Positions 16,905 to 25,622 of a DNA stretch of 64,000 nucleotides are shown here, one piece after another (within the stretch, counting starts at the first letter, position 1; each line of letters starts with the position of its first letter). Under the pieces are notes generated by a model that had not been told where the DNA came from, ran no database searches, and saw only the letters and a list, made by a program, of their open reading frames with translations. A program made the translations under genes and the position numbers. Source of the stretch: Streptomyces durmitorensis (GTDB lineage Bacteria > Actinomycetota > Actinomycetes > Streptomycetales > Streptomycetaceae); assembly GCF_023498005.1 (NCBI RefSeq), contig NZ_CP097289.1, positions 2,976,001 through 3,040,000 on the forward strand, read 5' to 3'.

Positions 16905-18091
16905 AGCCCCGCGATCGCGTTCCACCGCTTCGCGAACTCCGTCCGCTCCTCCGACGTGATGTCCCGAGCGATCGCGAGCCGCTTGCGCATGGCGTCGTCC
17001 GGGAAGATCAGCGGGTCCTCCGCCAGCGCGGCCAGCTCCTTGTCCTTGGACGAGGCGAGGATGTCGCGCGCGGCCGGTACGGGGCAGACGTAGTTGACCC
17101 AGGCGGCCAGGTCCGCGGCCACCTCCGGCTCGTAGTAGTAGTCGATGAGCGCTTCCGCGTTCTGCTTGTGGCGGGCCAGGTTGGGGATCATCAGGGATTC
17201 CGCCCAGAGTTCGGCGCCCTCCTCGGGGACGACGAACTCGATGTCCGGGTCGTCCGCCTGGAGCTGGATCACGTCGCCGCTGTAGGCCTGGCAGGCCAGG
17301 ACGTCGCCGCTCGACAGGTCCTTGATGTAGTCGTTGCCGGTGAAGCGGCGGATGTGTTTCGAGGCCACCAGCTTCTCCACCCGGTCGCACACCGCGTGGA
17401 AGTCGTCGGCCTTCCACTTCGTGATGTCGACCCCGTCGCCCTGCATGAGCAGCGCGAACGACTCGTCGAGCCCGGAGAGCAGTGTGACCCGGCCCTTGAG
17501 GTCGTCGTCCCACAGGTCCGATACGTGCTTGATCTCCCGGCCCAGCTTGCGCTTGTTGTACGCGATGCCGGTGATCCCGGACTGCCAGGGCACCGTGTTC
17601 TTGCGGCCGGGGTCGAAACTGGGCGAACGCAGCAGCGGGTCAAGGTACTTGGTGACGTTCGGCTGCCTGCTGCGGTCCATCTCCTGGACCCAGCCGAGCC
17701 GCACGAAGCGGGCGCACATCCAGTCGCTGATGACGATGAGGTCGCGGCCGGTCTCCTGGTGGTTCATCAGGGACGGGCTGATCTTGCCGAAGAACTCGTC
17801 GTTGTCGTTGATCTCCTCCGTGTAGCGGACGTCGATGCCCGTCCGCTTCTCGAAGGCGTCGAGCGAGGGCCGCTTCGTCGAGTCGTCGTCATCGGTGTCG
17901 ATGTACAGCGGCCAGTTGGCGAAGGTCAGCGTCCTGTCCCGCCGGGAACGGTCCCCGGCCGCGCGCTCGCCGGGTCCGATGTACGCCGCGGGCACGCCGC
18001 AGCCCGCGAGCGTGCTGACGGCCGCCCCACCGCCGATGGCACGCAGCAGGGACCGACGGGAGACTGAGGAGGCTCTGGGGTTCGCTCGCAC
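16901..18091 (-). CDS. Spermidine/putrescine-type ABC substrate-binding lipoprotein (PotD-like)
   Basis: About 396 residues. The N terminus has a twin-arginine-like SRRSLLRAIGGGAAV followed by a lipobox LAGC, so the mature protein should be a membrane-anchored lipoprotein, possibly Tat-exported. The body matches the PotD/PotF fold (FANWPLYIDTDDD, YTEEINDNDEFFGKI, GITGIAYNKRKLG). It would deliver polyamines to a PotABC permease, but no permease genes are adjacent: the metabolite cluster is on its downstream side. The GTG at 18091 is chosen to give a normal signal peptide; longer starts add a non-signal Arg-rich stretch. Polyamine-catabolism-type genes follow at 21101-24578. Confidence 0.88.
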   Translation of the reverse strand: MRANPRASSVSRRSLLRAIGGGAAVSTLAGCGVPAAYIGPGERAAGDRSRRDRTLTFANWPLYIDTDDDDSTKRPSLDAFEKRTGIDVRYTEEINDNDEFFGKISPSLMNHQETGRDLIVISDWMCARFVRLGWVQEMDRSRQPNVTKYLDPLLRSPSFDPGRKNTVPWQSGITGIAYNKRKLGREIKHVSDLWDDDLKGRVTLLSGLDESFALLMQGDGVDITKWKADDFHAVCDRVEKLVASKHIRRFTGNDYIKDLSSGDVLACQAYSGDVIQLQADDPDIEFVVPEEGAELWAESLMIPNLARHKQNAEALIDYYYEPEVAADLAAWVNYVCPVPAARDILASSKDKELAALAEDPLIFPDDAMRKRLAIARDITSEERTEFAKRWNAIAGL

Positions 18092-18221
18092 CCCGGCAGC
18101 ATGCGCCTGCGTGTCACGTACAGGCAATGGACGCTGCGTCGAGCCGAGCGGTCGGGAAGCGACACCCTGTCGATCACTTGTCGACCACGTGAGTCCGATG
18201 CGCCCATCCGCCTCCCGCCGG

Positions 18222-20828
18222 TCACGCGGGCTCCAGCCACCCCGCGAGGTCCCCCGCCGTGATCCGCACCGCCGCGGCCGCGTCCACCGGCCCCGGGTAG
18301 AGCCGGTACACCGTGCCGGACGCGATGCCCTTTGCCCCCTCCAACTCGCCGTGCAGGAGGGCGAGTAGCGCGCGGCGGCCCGCCAGCTCAGGGCCCGGCT
18401 CCGCGCGCAGCTCGTCCGGCTCCCAGCCGTCGCGGACACGCAGCGCGAAGTCGGCGCGCGGCTCGTCCTCGGCGCGGCGGTAACCCCACAGGACGTGGCC
18501 CTTGCCCCGCACGTACACGGTGCCGTCCGTGCGGGCCGCCGCCGTCCAGCAGGCGAGGTCCCACAGGGTGGCCCGGCCGCCCGGCCGGAAGGTGTCGAGC
18601 AGGTCGTTGCCCATGCGGCCGAGCTGCTTGCTGTACCGCCACACGTCGTGGTTGCCGTCGCCCGTGACGAGAGTGACGTCGGTCCACCAGGCGCGCCGCG
18701 ACCGCAGGTCGACGATCATCGGCACACGCAGCGCAGCGTGGCCCGCGAGGTCGAAGCGCTGCCGCACGGTCCGCGGGTCGTAGACCGCGCGCCCCGTGCC
18801 CTCCACCGCCATGAACCCCGCGAAGGCGTCCGGGAGTTCGTCGAAGGGGACGTTGTTGTACGAGAGGACCGCGGGCACCACGAAGCGCACCCCCACGTTG
18901 GCCAGCCGCGGCAGGTCGAGGTCCAGGTACTCGGTGGCGCCGTGCGGGGCGGGCGCCGATGTCAGGTCGCCGGAGTGCCGGGCGGCGCCGCCCGCGTACG
19001 TCAGCTGCGTGTAGTCGCACAGGCCGATGAAGCGCCACAGGTCGTCGTAGAGCGCGACGGACAGGTCGAGGTCGACCCGCACACCCTTGGGCTGCAGCCA
19101 GTGCAGGAAGAGCCGCACGGTCTCGCTGTCCGCGGGCATGGGCAGCGAGCTGCCACGCGGAACGGCGACCAGCGAGGCCGCCGAGGCGCGCTCGGCGAAC
19201 GGCACCGGAAGGTCGTCGAGCGAGGCGTCAAGGACGGCCACCTCGTACTGCTCGCCCCGCGAGCCCGCGGCGAGCCGCCGCACCGCCTCCGCCTCGATCA
19301 GCTCCCCGGCACGCCCCGCCACCCGGGACGGCAGCGGCGGCCGGTGGTCCTCGACGGCGTAGGCCCGGGTGACGCGCCCGCGCGGGAAGAAGACGCGGCG
19401 GTGCCCCGGCACGGAACGGACCTTCATGCGGCCGTACGCCCCGAGGAGCGGCCCGGGTCCGGAGCGGGGCAGGGCGTCCGCGAGCGCCTCGCCCACCGCG
19501 TCCGGCAGGGTCTCGGAGCCGGACCGGGCCAGCAACAGGTCCAGGCGGCGCAGGAGTTCACCGGGGCGCTCGCGCAGCAGCCCGGCGGCGGCCGTGGTGT
19601 CCCAGCGGCCGATGGCCTCCTCGACGCGGCCCTGCCAGGTGACGATCCGCAGCCGGTCGCCCTCGATGCGGACGTCCTCGTGCCGGGCGGCCTCGGCGAG
19701 CAGCACCTCACCGAGCGCGGAGTCCCCGATGCGGGTCCCGCGCAGGACGGCGAAGGCGAGTGCCACGCGCGCGTGCCGGTGCGCCTGCTCGAAGGGGTGC
19801 AGGATTTCGCCGACCCGCTTCCAGGCGCGCGGGTTGCGGGCCATGTCCTCGGCGAGGCGACGGAGGTCGAACCCGTCGAGCAGGGCGAGGAGTTCACGGC
19901 GTACGGCACGCGGGAGCCCGCGCAGGCGCGGCAGTTCGAGCAGGTCGGGGTCGCCACCGGCACGCACGACTAGCATGCGCAGCACGTCGGTGGCGGTGTC
20001 CGCGTACCGCCCCACGAGCGCGCGCACGTCCGGCACGTCGAGCAGCGGCGCGAGGGCGAGCGCCTTGCTCTCGCGCAGGGGTATGTCCGCCGGGAGCCAG
20101 TGCGCCGCGTCGGCCGGGTCGAGGTGCCCGAGCAGCAGGACCAGGTCGTCGTGGTCCTGCGGGCTCAGAGGCGTGCGGCGGGCGAGCAGGGCGGCGAGCT
20201 CGGCGGCGGCGTCGCCCGGCGCGGCCAGGCACAGCGCGCGCAGGATCTCGCCGCCGTCGCCGCCGAGTCCGGCGCCGGAGTCGATCCAGGGGTCGGTGGG
20301 CCCGTCCGTCTCGTAGCGGTTCTCGCAGATGGGGCAGGCGTACCAGACGCAGCACAGGTCGCAGCAGCCCGTGTCCAGCTCCTTGCGGTGGCAGTCGTCG
20401 CACAGCAGATGCGCGCAGGGCGCGAGCGCGCGGACGCGGGACTGGGTGCCGGCGCAGTTCATGCAGGGCTGGTGCGGCTGGGCGGCGAGGTGCGCGACGA
20501 CGAGGGAGGTGTAGCGGTCGTACGCGTGCTGGTACGGGATGTCGTCGGGGAAGCGCTGGAACAGCGGGGCGTGGTGGCGGTCGGAGCCCATCAGCGCGTC
20601 GACGTCGGCGATCAGCTTGCGGCCGGTCTCGGCGAGGTCGGCGACGGAGAGCGCGGCCAGCGCGCGGCGCAGCGGGGCGGTCAACAGGTGCCCGCGGTCG
20701 GCGAGTTCGGCTTCGAGGACGACCACGGCGGCATCGGTCACGGCGGTCCGTCCGGCGCCGGAGGGAACGTACACACCCTGGCGGCGGCGCAGCAGCAGCC
20801 CGGCGAGATCGTCGGCCGTCGTCGTCAT
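18222..20828 (-). CDS. RING-finger and TerD-like domain protein (MXAN_6230/SCO0854 family)
   Basis: An 868-residue protein of the family I recall as MXAN_6230/SCO0854. A Cys/His-rich RING-like block spans residues 122-168 (Cys122, Cys125, Cys138, His140, Cys143, Cys146, then CC pairs at 155-160 and Cys165, Cys168). The middle is helical. The C-terminal 250 residues carry a TerD-like core, with RVDLDLSVALYDD, the ARHSGDL motif and VLSYNNVPFDELPDAFAGFM. TerD domains bind calcium and occur in tellurite/stress systems. The function is unknown. ATG at 20828 avoids an unlikely hydrophobic extension to 20921. Confidence 0.85.
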   Translation of the reverse strand: MTTTADDLAGLLLRRRQGVYVPSGAGRTAVTDAAVVVLEAELADRGHLLTAPLRRALAALSVADLAETGRKLIADVDALMGSDRHHAPLFQRFPDDIPYQHAYDRYTSLVVAHLAAQPHQPCMNCAGTQSRVRALAPCAHLLCDDCHRKELDTGCCDLCCVWYACPICENRYETDGPTDPWIDSGAGLGGDGGEILRALCLAAPGDAAAELAALLARRTPLSPQDHDDLVLLLGHLDPADAAHWLPADIPLRESKALALAPLLDVPDVRALVGRYADTATDVLRMLVVRAGGDPDLLELPRLRGLPRAVRRELLALLDGFDLRRLAEDMARNPRAWKRVGEILHPFEQAHRHARVALAFAVLRGTRIGDSALGEVLLAEAARHEDVRIEGDRLRIVTWQGRVEEAIGRWDTTAAAGLLRERPGELLRRLDLLLARSGSETLPDAVGEALADALPRSGPGPLLGAYGRMKVRSVPGHRRVFFPRGRVTRAYAVEDHRPPLPSRVAGRAGELIEAEAVRRLAAGSRGEQYEVAVLDASLDDLPVPFAERASAASLVAVPRGSSLPMPADSETVRLFLHWLQPKGVRVDLDLSVALYDDLWRFIGLCDYTQLTYAGGAARHSGDLTSAPAPHGATEYLDLDLPRLANVGVRFVVPAVLSYNNVPFDELPDAFAGFMAVEGTGRAVYDPRTVRQRFDLAGHAALRVPMIVDLRSRRAWWTDVTLVTGDGNHDVWRYSKQLGRMGNDLLDTFRPGGRATLWDLACWTAAARTDGTVYVRGKGHVLWGYRRAEDEPRADFALRVRDGWEPDELRAEPGPELAGRRALLALLHGELEGAKGIASGTVYRLYPGPVDAAAAVRITAGDLAGWLEPA

Positions 20829-21100
20829 CAGGTCCCACCCCCGTAGGTACAGAAAGGCGGGGGCGGAGAGTGGGTGCGCTACGGATCTTTTACAGAGATG
20901 AGGAAGAAGGAAGCACACCACGGAGCCGCCCCCGCGTTCCTGACGGTACGCGGGGGCGGATAAGGCGTCACATGATTAACCGCCGAGAGCCCCGTAGGGG
21001 CGCGGGGAACTGCGCGACAAGCCCCCACGGCCCCGCGGAGGCCAACGGCGAGCGACCAGGCAGACGGACTCGCCCACCCGGTTCACGCCGCCCGAGGCGA
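20829..21100. other. Intergenic region with terminator and dispersed-repeat element
   Basis: 272 bases without a gene. A perfect 12-bp G/C stem (arms 20926-20937 and 20948-20959, 10-base loop) is positioned as terminator for the minus-strand aldehyde dehydrogenase. At about 20988-21035 there is the motif GTAGGGGCGCGGGGAACTGC followed by GCGACAAGCCCCCAC, which I recall as a frequently repeated intergenic element in Streptomyces genomes. Confidence 0.6.
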
Positions 21101-22540
21101 CTAGCCCTCGATCGACGTCATCACGTGCTTGATGCGCGTGTAGTCGTCGAACCCGTAAGCCGAAAGGTCCTTGCCGTAGCCGGACTTCTTGAAGCCGCCG
21201 TGCGGCATCTCCGCGACCAGCGGGATGTGCGTGTTGATCCAGACGCAGCCGAAGTCCAGGACCTTGGCCATGCGCATCGCACGCGCGTGGTTCTGCGTCC
21301 AGACCGAGGAGGCCAGGGCGTAGTCCACGCCGTTGGCGTACGACACGGCCTGCGCCTCGTCCGTGAAGGACTGGACGGTGATGACCGGGCCGAAGACCTC
21401 GTTCTGGATGATCTCGTCGTCCTGCTTGAGGCCGGAGACGACGGTCGGGGCGTAGAAGAAGCCCTTCTCGCCGACCCGCTGACCGCCCGCCTCGACCTTG
21501 GCGTGCGCCGGGAGGCGGTCGATGAAGCCGGAGACCTGCTTCAGCTGGTTGGCGTTGTTGAGCGGGCCGAAGAGCACGTCCTCGTCGTCCGGCTGGCCGG
21601 TCTTCGTGTCGGACGCGGCCTTGGCGAGCGCGGTCACGAAGTCGTCGTGGATGGACTCGTGGACGAGCACGCGCGTGGCGGCCGTACAGTCCTGGCCCGC
21701 GTTGAAGAAGCCCGCCACCGAGATGTCCTCGACGGCCTTGGCGATGTCGGCGTCCTCGAAGACGACGACCGGCGCCTTGCCGCCCAGCTCCAGGTGGACC
21801 CGCTTGAGGTCCTTGGAGGCGGACTCGGCGACCTGCATGCCGGCGCGCACCGAGCCGGTGATGGAGGCCATCGCCGGGGTGTGGTGCTCGACCATCGCGC
21901 GGCCGGTGTCACGGTCGCCGCAGACGACGTTGAAGACGCCCTTGGGGACGATCGAGCCGATGATCTCGGCCATCAGGACGGTCGAGGCGGGGGTCGTGTC
22001 CGAGGGCTTGAGGACGACGGTGTTGCCCGCGGCGAGCGCCGGGGCGAACTTCCATACGCCCATCATCATCGGGTAGTTCCACGGCGCGACCTGCGCGCAG
22101 ACGCCGATCGGCTCGCGGCGGATGATGGAGGTCAGACCCTCCATGTACTCGCCGGCCGCGCGGCCTTCGAGCATCCGGGCCGCGCCCGCGAAGAAGCGGA
22201 TCTGGTCGACCATGGGCGGGATTTCCTCGGACCGCGTGAGTCCGGTGGGCTTGCCCGTGTTCTCGACCTCGGCCGCGATGAGCTCCTCGGCGCGCTCCTC
22301 GAAGGCGTCGGCGATCTTCAGCAGGGCCTTCTGACGCTCGGCCGGCGTCAGGTCGCGCCAGGCGGGGAACGCGGCGGCGGCCGCCTCCATGGCGGCGTCG
22401 ACGTCGGCCTGCCCCGACAGGGGCGCGGTGGCGTAGGACTCGCCGTTGGCGGGGTTGACCACCTCGGTGGTCCGCCCGTCGGCGGCGTCCCGGAATTCTC
22501 CGTCGATGTAGTTACGCAGACGGCGCAGCTCGGTGGTCAC
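21101..22540 (-). CDS. Gamma-aminobutyraldehyde dehydrogenase-type aldehyde dehydrogenase
   Basis: A 479-residue NAD-dependent aldehyde dehydrogenase. The catalytic Cys is in FNAGQDCTAATR and the general-base Glu in LELGGKAPVVVF; the cofactor loop is ITGSVRAG. The profile fits aminobutyraldehyde/betaine aldehyde dehydrogenases, which oxidise 4-aminobutanal from putrescine to GABA. GTG at 22540 follows a GGAGGG ribosome site, so it is preferred over 22582. It is divergent from an AsnC regulator and a class III aminotransferase, a combination that suggests polyamine or diamine catabolism. Confidence 0.88.
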   Translation of the reverse strand: MTTELRRLRNYIDGEFRDAADGRTTEVVNPANGESYATAPLSGQADVDAAMEAAAAAFPAWRDLTPAERQKALLKIADAFEERAEELIAAEVENTGKPTGLTRSEEIPPMVDQIRFFAGAARMLEGRAAGEYMEGLTSIIRREPIGVCAQVAPWNYPMMMGVWKFAPALAAGNTVVLKPSDTTPASTVLMAEIIGSIVPKGVFNVVCGDRDTGRAMVEHHTPAMASITGSVRAGMQVAESASKDLKRVHLELGGKAPVVVFEDADIAKAVEDISVAGFFNAGQDCTAATRVLVHESIHDDFVTALAKAASDTKTGQPDDEDVLFGPLNNANQLKQVSGFIDRLPAHAKVEAGGQRVGEKGFFYAPTVVSGLKQDDEIIQNEVFGPVITVQSFTDEAQAVSYANGVDYALASSVWTQNHARAMRMAKVLDFGCVWINTHIPLVAEMPHGGFKKSGYGKDLSAYGFDDYTRIKHVMTSIEG

Positions 22541-22716
22541 TTCCGGCCCTCCAGTCAGATGTCCAGTGGATGAGACACCCACCCTAGTCGGTGTACCGAC
22601 GCTTTCAACATACCCGGGGGCCCAGAACTGCGAAATCCGTGACGATCGAAGCTCCAGACAACGAATTACATCGATCTGACCTTGCGGAACTGTCGAGTCC
22701 TGTGCACCATGGGGTC
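22541..22716. promoter_or_regulatory. Divergent promoter region between aldehyde dehydrogenase and AsnC gene
   Basis: 176 bases separate the two start codons. AsnC-family proteins usually bind such divergent regions near their own gene, so this is the likely site where the regulator controls the dehydrogenase on one side and itself plus the aminotransferase on the other. I see no clean palindrome. Confidence 0.4.
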
Positions 22717-23214
22717 GTGGCCAGTCGCAGCGCAGATTCCAGCAGTTCCCGACAAGGGAACGGTTCTTCGTCCATCGACGCCGTCTCCCTGGCGATCATC
22801 GAACAGCTTCAGGAGGACGGACGCCGTCCGTACGCCGCCATCGGCAAGGCCGTGGGCCTTTCCGAAGCGGCCGTGCGCCAACGCGTCCAGAAGCTGCTCG
22901 ACCAGGGCGTGATGCAGATCGTCGCCGTCACGGACCCTCTCACCGTGGGTTTCCGGCGCCAGGCGATGGTCGGCATCAACGTCGAGGGCGATCTGGATCC
23001 CGTCGCGGAGGCGCTGACGGCCATGGCCGAGTGTGAGTACGTGGTGATGACCGCGGGCTCCTTCGACCTGATGGTGGAGGTCGTCTGTGAGGACGACGAC
23101 CACCTTCTCGAAGTGATCAACAAGCGCATCCGCGCCCTCCCCGGCGTGCGCTCCACCGAGAGCTTCGTCTATCTGAAGCTCAAGAAGCAGACCTATATGT
23201 GGGGAACCCGATAG
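22717..23214 (+). CDS. Lrp/AsnC-family transcriptional regulator
   Basis: The 165-residue protein has an N-terminal HTH (AIIEQLQEDGRRPYAAIGKA, then SEAAVRQRVQKLLDQGVMQI) and a C-terminal RAM ligand domain (VGFRRQAMVGINV, VVMTAGSFDLMVEVVCEDD). Length is typical for the family. GTG at 22717 is chosen; starts at 22591 or 22642 would give an unusually long, low-complexity N terminus. The stop at 23214 is two bases before the aminotransferase GTG, so they form an operon. Confidence 0.88.
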   Translation: MASRSADSSSSRQGNGSSSIDAVSLAIIEQLQEDGRRPYAAIGKAVGLSEAAVRQRVQKLLDQGVMQIVAVTDPLTVGFRRQAMVGINVEGDLDPVAEALTAMAECEYVVMTAGSFDLMVEVVCEDDDHLLEVINKRIRALPGVRSTESFVYLKLKKQTYMWGTR

Positions 23215-23216
23215 CC

Positions 23217-24578
23217 GTGAGCAAGGACCTCAGCCAAACCGCGTACGACCACCTGTGGATGCATTTCACCCGCATGTCGGACTACGAGAACGCACCCGTG
23301 CCCACCATCGTGCGTGGCGAAGGCACCTACATCTACGACGACAAGGGCAAGAAGTACCTCGACGGCCTCTCCGGCCTGTTCGTGGTCAACGCCGGTCACG
23401 GTCGTCACGAGCTCGCCGAGACGGCGTACAAGCAGGCGCAGGAACTGGCCTTCTTCCCCATCTGGAGCTACGCGCACCCCCAGGCCGTCAAGCTCGCCGA
23501 GCGCCTCGCGAACCACGCTCCGGGCGACCTGAACAAGGTCTTCTTCACCACCGGTGGCGGCGAGGCCGTCGAGACCGCGTGGAAGCTGGCGAAGCAGTAC
23601 CACAAGCTCACCGGCAACCACCAGAAGTACAAGGTCATCTCCCGCGCGGTCGCCTACCACGGCACCCCGCAGGGCGCCCTGTCCATCACCGGTCTGCCCG
23701 CGCTCAAGGCCCCCTTCGAGCCGCTCGTCCCGGGCGCGCACAAGGTGCCGAACACGAACATCTACCGCGCGCCGATCCACGGCGAGGACCCGGTGGCCTT
23801 CGGCCGCTGGGCCGCCGACCAGATCGAGCAGGAGATCCTCTTCGAGGGTCCCGAGACGGTCGCCGCCGTGTTCCTTGAGCCGGTGCAGAACGCCGGTGGC
23901 TGCTTCCCGCCCCCGCCCGGGTACTTCCAGCGGGTGCGCGAGATCTGCGACAAGTACGACGTGCTGCTCGTCTCGGACGAGGTCATCTGCGCCTTCGGCC
24001 GCCTCGGCACGATGTTCGCCTGCGACAAGTTCGACTACGTCCCGGACATGATCACCTGCGCCAAGGGCATGACGTCGGGCTACTCCCCGATCGGCGCCTG
24101 CATCATCTCGGACAAGCTCGCCGAGCCGTTCTACAAGGGTGACAACACCTTCCTGCACGGCTACACCTTCGGCGGCCACCCCGTCTCGGCCGCGGTCGGC
24201 AACGCCAACCTCGACATCTTCGAGAAGGAGGGTCTCAACCAGCACGTGCTCGACAACGAGGACGCGTTCTACCAGACCCTGCGCAAGCTGCACGACCTGC
24301 CGATCGTCGGCGACGTCCGCGGCAACGGCTTCTTCTACGGCATCGAGCTCGTGAAGGACAAGGCCACCAAGGAGACGTTCAACGACGAGGAGACCGAGCG
24401 CGTCCTGTACGGCTTCCTCTCCAAGGCGCTCTTCGAGAACGGCCTGTACTGCCGCGCCGACGACCGTGGCGACCCGGTCGTCCAGCTCGCCCCGCCGCTG
24501 ATCTCCACCCAGGAGACCTTCGACGAGATCGAGGGCGTGCTGCGCCACGTGCTCACGGAGGCGTGGACGAAGCTCTGA
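23217..24578 (+). CDS. Class III PLP-dependent aminotransferase (polyamine/omega-amino type)
   Basis: The 453-residue protein has the fold-type I class III signature: LLVSDEVICAFGRLGTMFAC, then TCAKGMTSGYSPIGA with PLP-binding Lys283, and the late GFLSKALFENGLYCR region. This group transfers omega-amino groups from substrates such as putrescine, GABA or beta-alanine to a keto acid, giving an aldehyde for the divergent aldehyde dehydrogenase. The GTG at 23217 is two bases after the AsnC stop; an ATG at 23199 lies inside that gene. Exact substrate not determinable. Confidence 0.88.
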   Translation: MSKDLSQTAYDHLWMHFTRMSDYENAPVPTIVRGEGTYIYDDKGKKYLDGLSGLFVVNAGHGRHELAETAYKQAQELAFFPIWSYAHPQAVKLAERLANHAPGDLNKVFFTTGGGEAVETAWKLAKQYHKLTGNHQKYKVISRAVAYHGTPQGALSITGLPALKAPFEPLVPGAHKVPNTNIYRAPIHGEDPVAFGRWAADQIEQEILFEGPETVAAVFLEPVQNAGGCFPPPPGYFQRVREICDKYDVLLVSDEVICAFGRLGTMFACDKFDYVPDMITCAKGMTSGYSPIGACIISDKLAEPFYKGDNTFLHGYTFGGHPVSAAVGNANLDIFEKEGLNQHVLDNEDAFYQTLRKLHDLPIVGDVRGNGFFYGIELVKDKATKETFNDEETERVLYGFLSKALFENGLYCRADDRGDPVVQLAPPLISTQETFDEIEGVLRHVLTEAWTKL

Positions 24579-24654
24579 TCCACGGGATCCACAGGATCCG
24601 TGGGACCCCAGGGACCCCCGGGATCCATAGTGTGATCGAGTGATCAACACCGGC

Positions 24655-24694
24655 CCCGGGGGCGCCCGTTCGAGTGAGAACGGGCGCCCCCGGG
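24655..24694 (+). terminator. Perfect 17-bp hairpin terminator after the aminotransferase
   Basis: Arms 24655-24671 and 24678-24694 pair perfectly around the loop GAGTGA. A shorter imperfect GGATCC-containing hairpin precedes it at about 24580-24605. Both lie between the aminotransferase stop and the next gene start. Confidence 0.85.
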
Positions 24695-24809
24695 CCGCGT
24701 CGTTTCCAGGCATCGCGGCCTGGATCCCTAGCGTGCCCAGTGACCGATCGGCCCCGCCTTCGTTCCCCCGTACGGGGGAGGCAAACTGATCTGAACCGAG
24801 GTGTACGTG

Positions 24810-25622
24810 ATGGTGGCTCCGCCGGACAACGACGTGCTGTGGGCACGCGCCCTGCACGTCACACACAACGGCTCGCCCGCACTCACCGGCGTATCGCTGG
24901 GTGTGCGCGAGGGAGAGATCCTCGCCGTCACCGGCCCGCGCGGCAGCGGCAAAACGACTCTCCTGCGCTGTCTCTCCGGCCAGCTCCTGCCCGAGCAGGG
25001 CGAGGTCTGGTTCAACAGCACGCCGGTGCACAACATGGGGCCCGTGGTCCGCGAGCGCCTGCGCCGCGACCGCTTCGGCTGGATCGACCCGGAGCCGCAC
25101 CTCGTGCCCGAGCTCACGGCCTGGGAGAACGTCGCGCTGCCGCTGATGCTGCGCGACGCATCGCACCGCGCCTCCAAGACCACGGCCCAGGAGTGGCTGG
25201 AGCGCCTCGACATCGGCGACTGCGCCCGCAAGCGGCCGCACGCGCTGCTCCAGGCCCAGCGCCAGCGCATCGCCATCGCCCGCGCCCTGGTCACGATGCC
25301 GTCCGTGATCTTCGCCGACGAGCCGACCGCCCCATTGCACCGCGCCGACCGCGCCCACGTCCTTCGTACGCTGACGACCGCGGCCCGCTCGCACGGCATC
25401 ACGGTGGTCCTGGCCACGCACGACGCCGAGGTCGCCGCCCTCGCCGACCGGACGGTCGCCCTGCTCGACGGGAGGCGCGTGAACACGGTGCATCTGCCGG
25501 GGGCGGGCGAGCCGACGGCGCCGGCGGCCGGTGCCGCAGGGGCCGCGGCCTCCTCCGGGAGCGCCTCCGACGGCGACTCCGACGAGGCGGAAGGCCGGGC
25601 CGCGTGCTCGCTCTCCGTCTAG
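24810..25622 (+). CDS. ABC transporter ATP-binding protein with degenerate signature motif
   Basis: A 270-residue ATPase. The Walker A loop is GPRGSGKTTLL and Walker B is VIFADEPT with the switch His in LATHDAEV. The ABC signature is unusual: where LSGGQ is expected the sequence reads ALLQAQRQRIAIARAL. The C-terminal 45 residues are Ala/Gly/Ser-rich and acidic. ATG at 24810 has a GAGG at 24798-24801. The 3' end overlaps the permease start by 19 bases, so the two subunits are made together. Overall like MacB/LolD-type ATPases. Substrate unknown. Confidence 0.85.
   Translation: MVAPPDNDVLWARALHVTHNGSPALTGVSLGVREGEILAVTGPRGSGKTTLLRCLSGQLLPEQGEVWFNSTPVHNMGPVVRERLRRDRFGWIDPEPHLVPELTAWENVALPLMLRDASHRASKTTAQEWLERLDIGDCARKRPHALLQAQRQRIAIARALVTMPSVIFADEPTAPLHRADRAHVLRTLTTAARSHGITVVLATHDAEVAALADRTVALLDGRRVNTVHLPGAGEPTAPAAGAAGAAASSGSASDGDSDEAEGRAACSLSV

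Noticed and set aside
19760..22573. A 937-codon plus-strand frame across the RING and aldehyde dehydrogenase genes
   Set aside because: Antisense shadow of two well-supported minus-strand genes; Arg-rich low-complexity translation.
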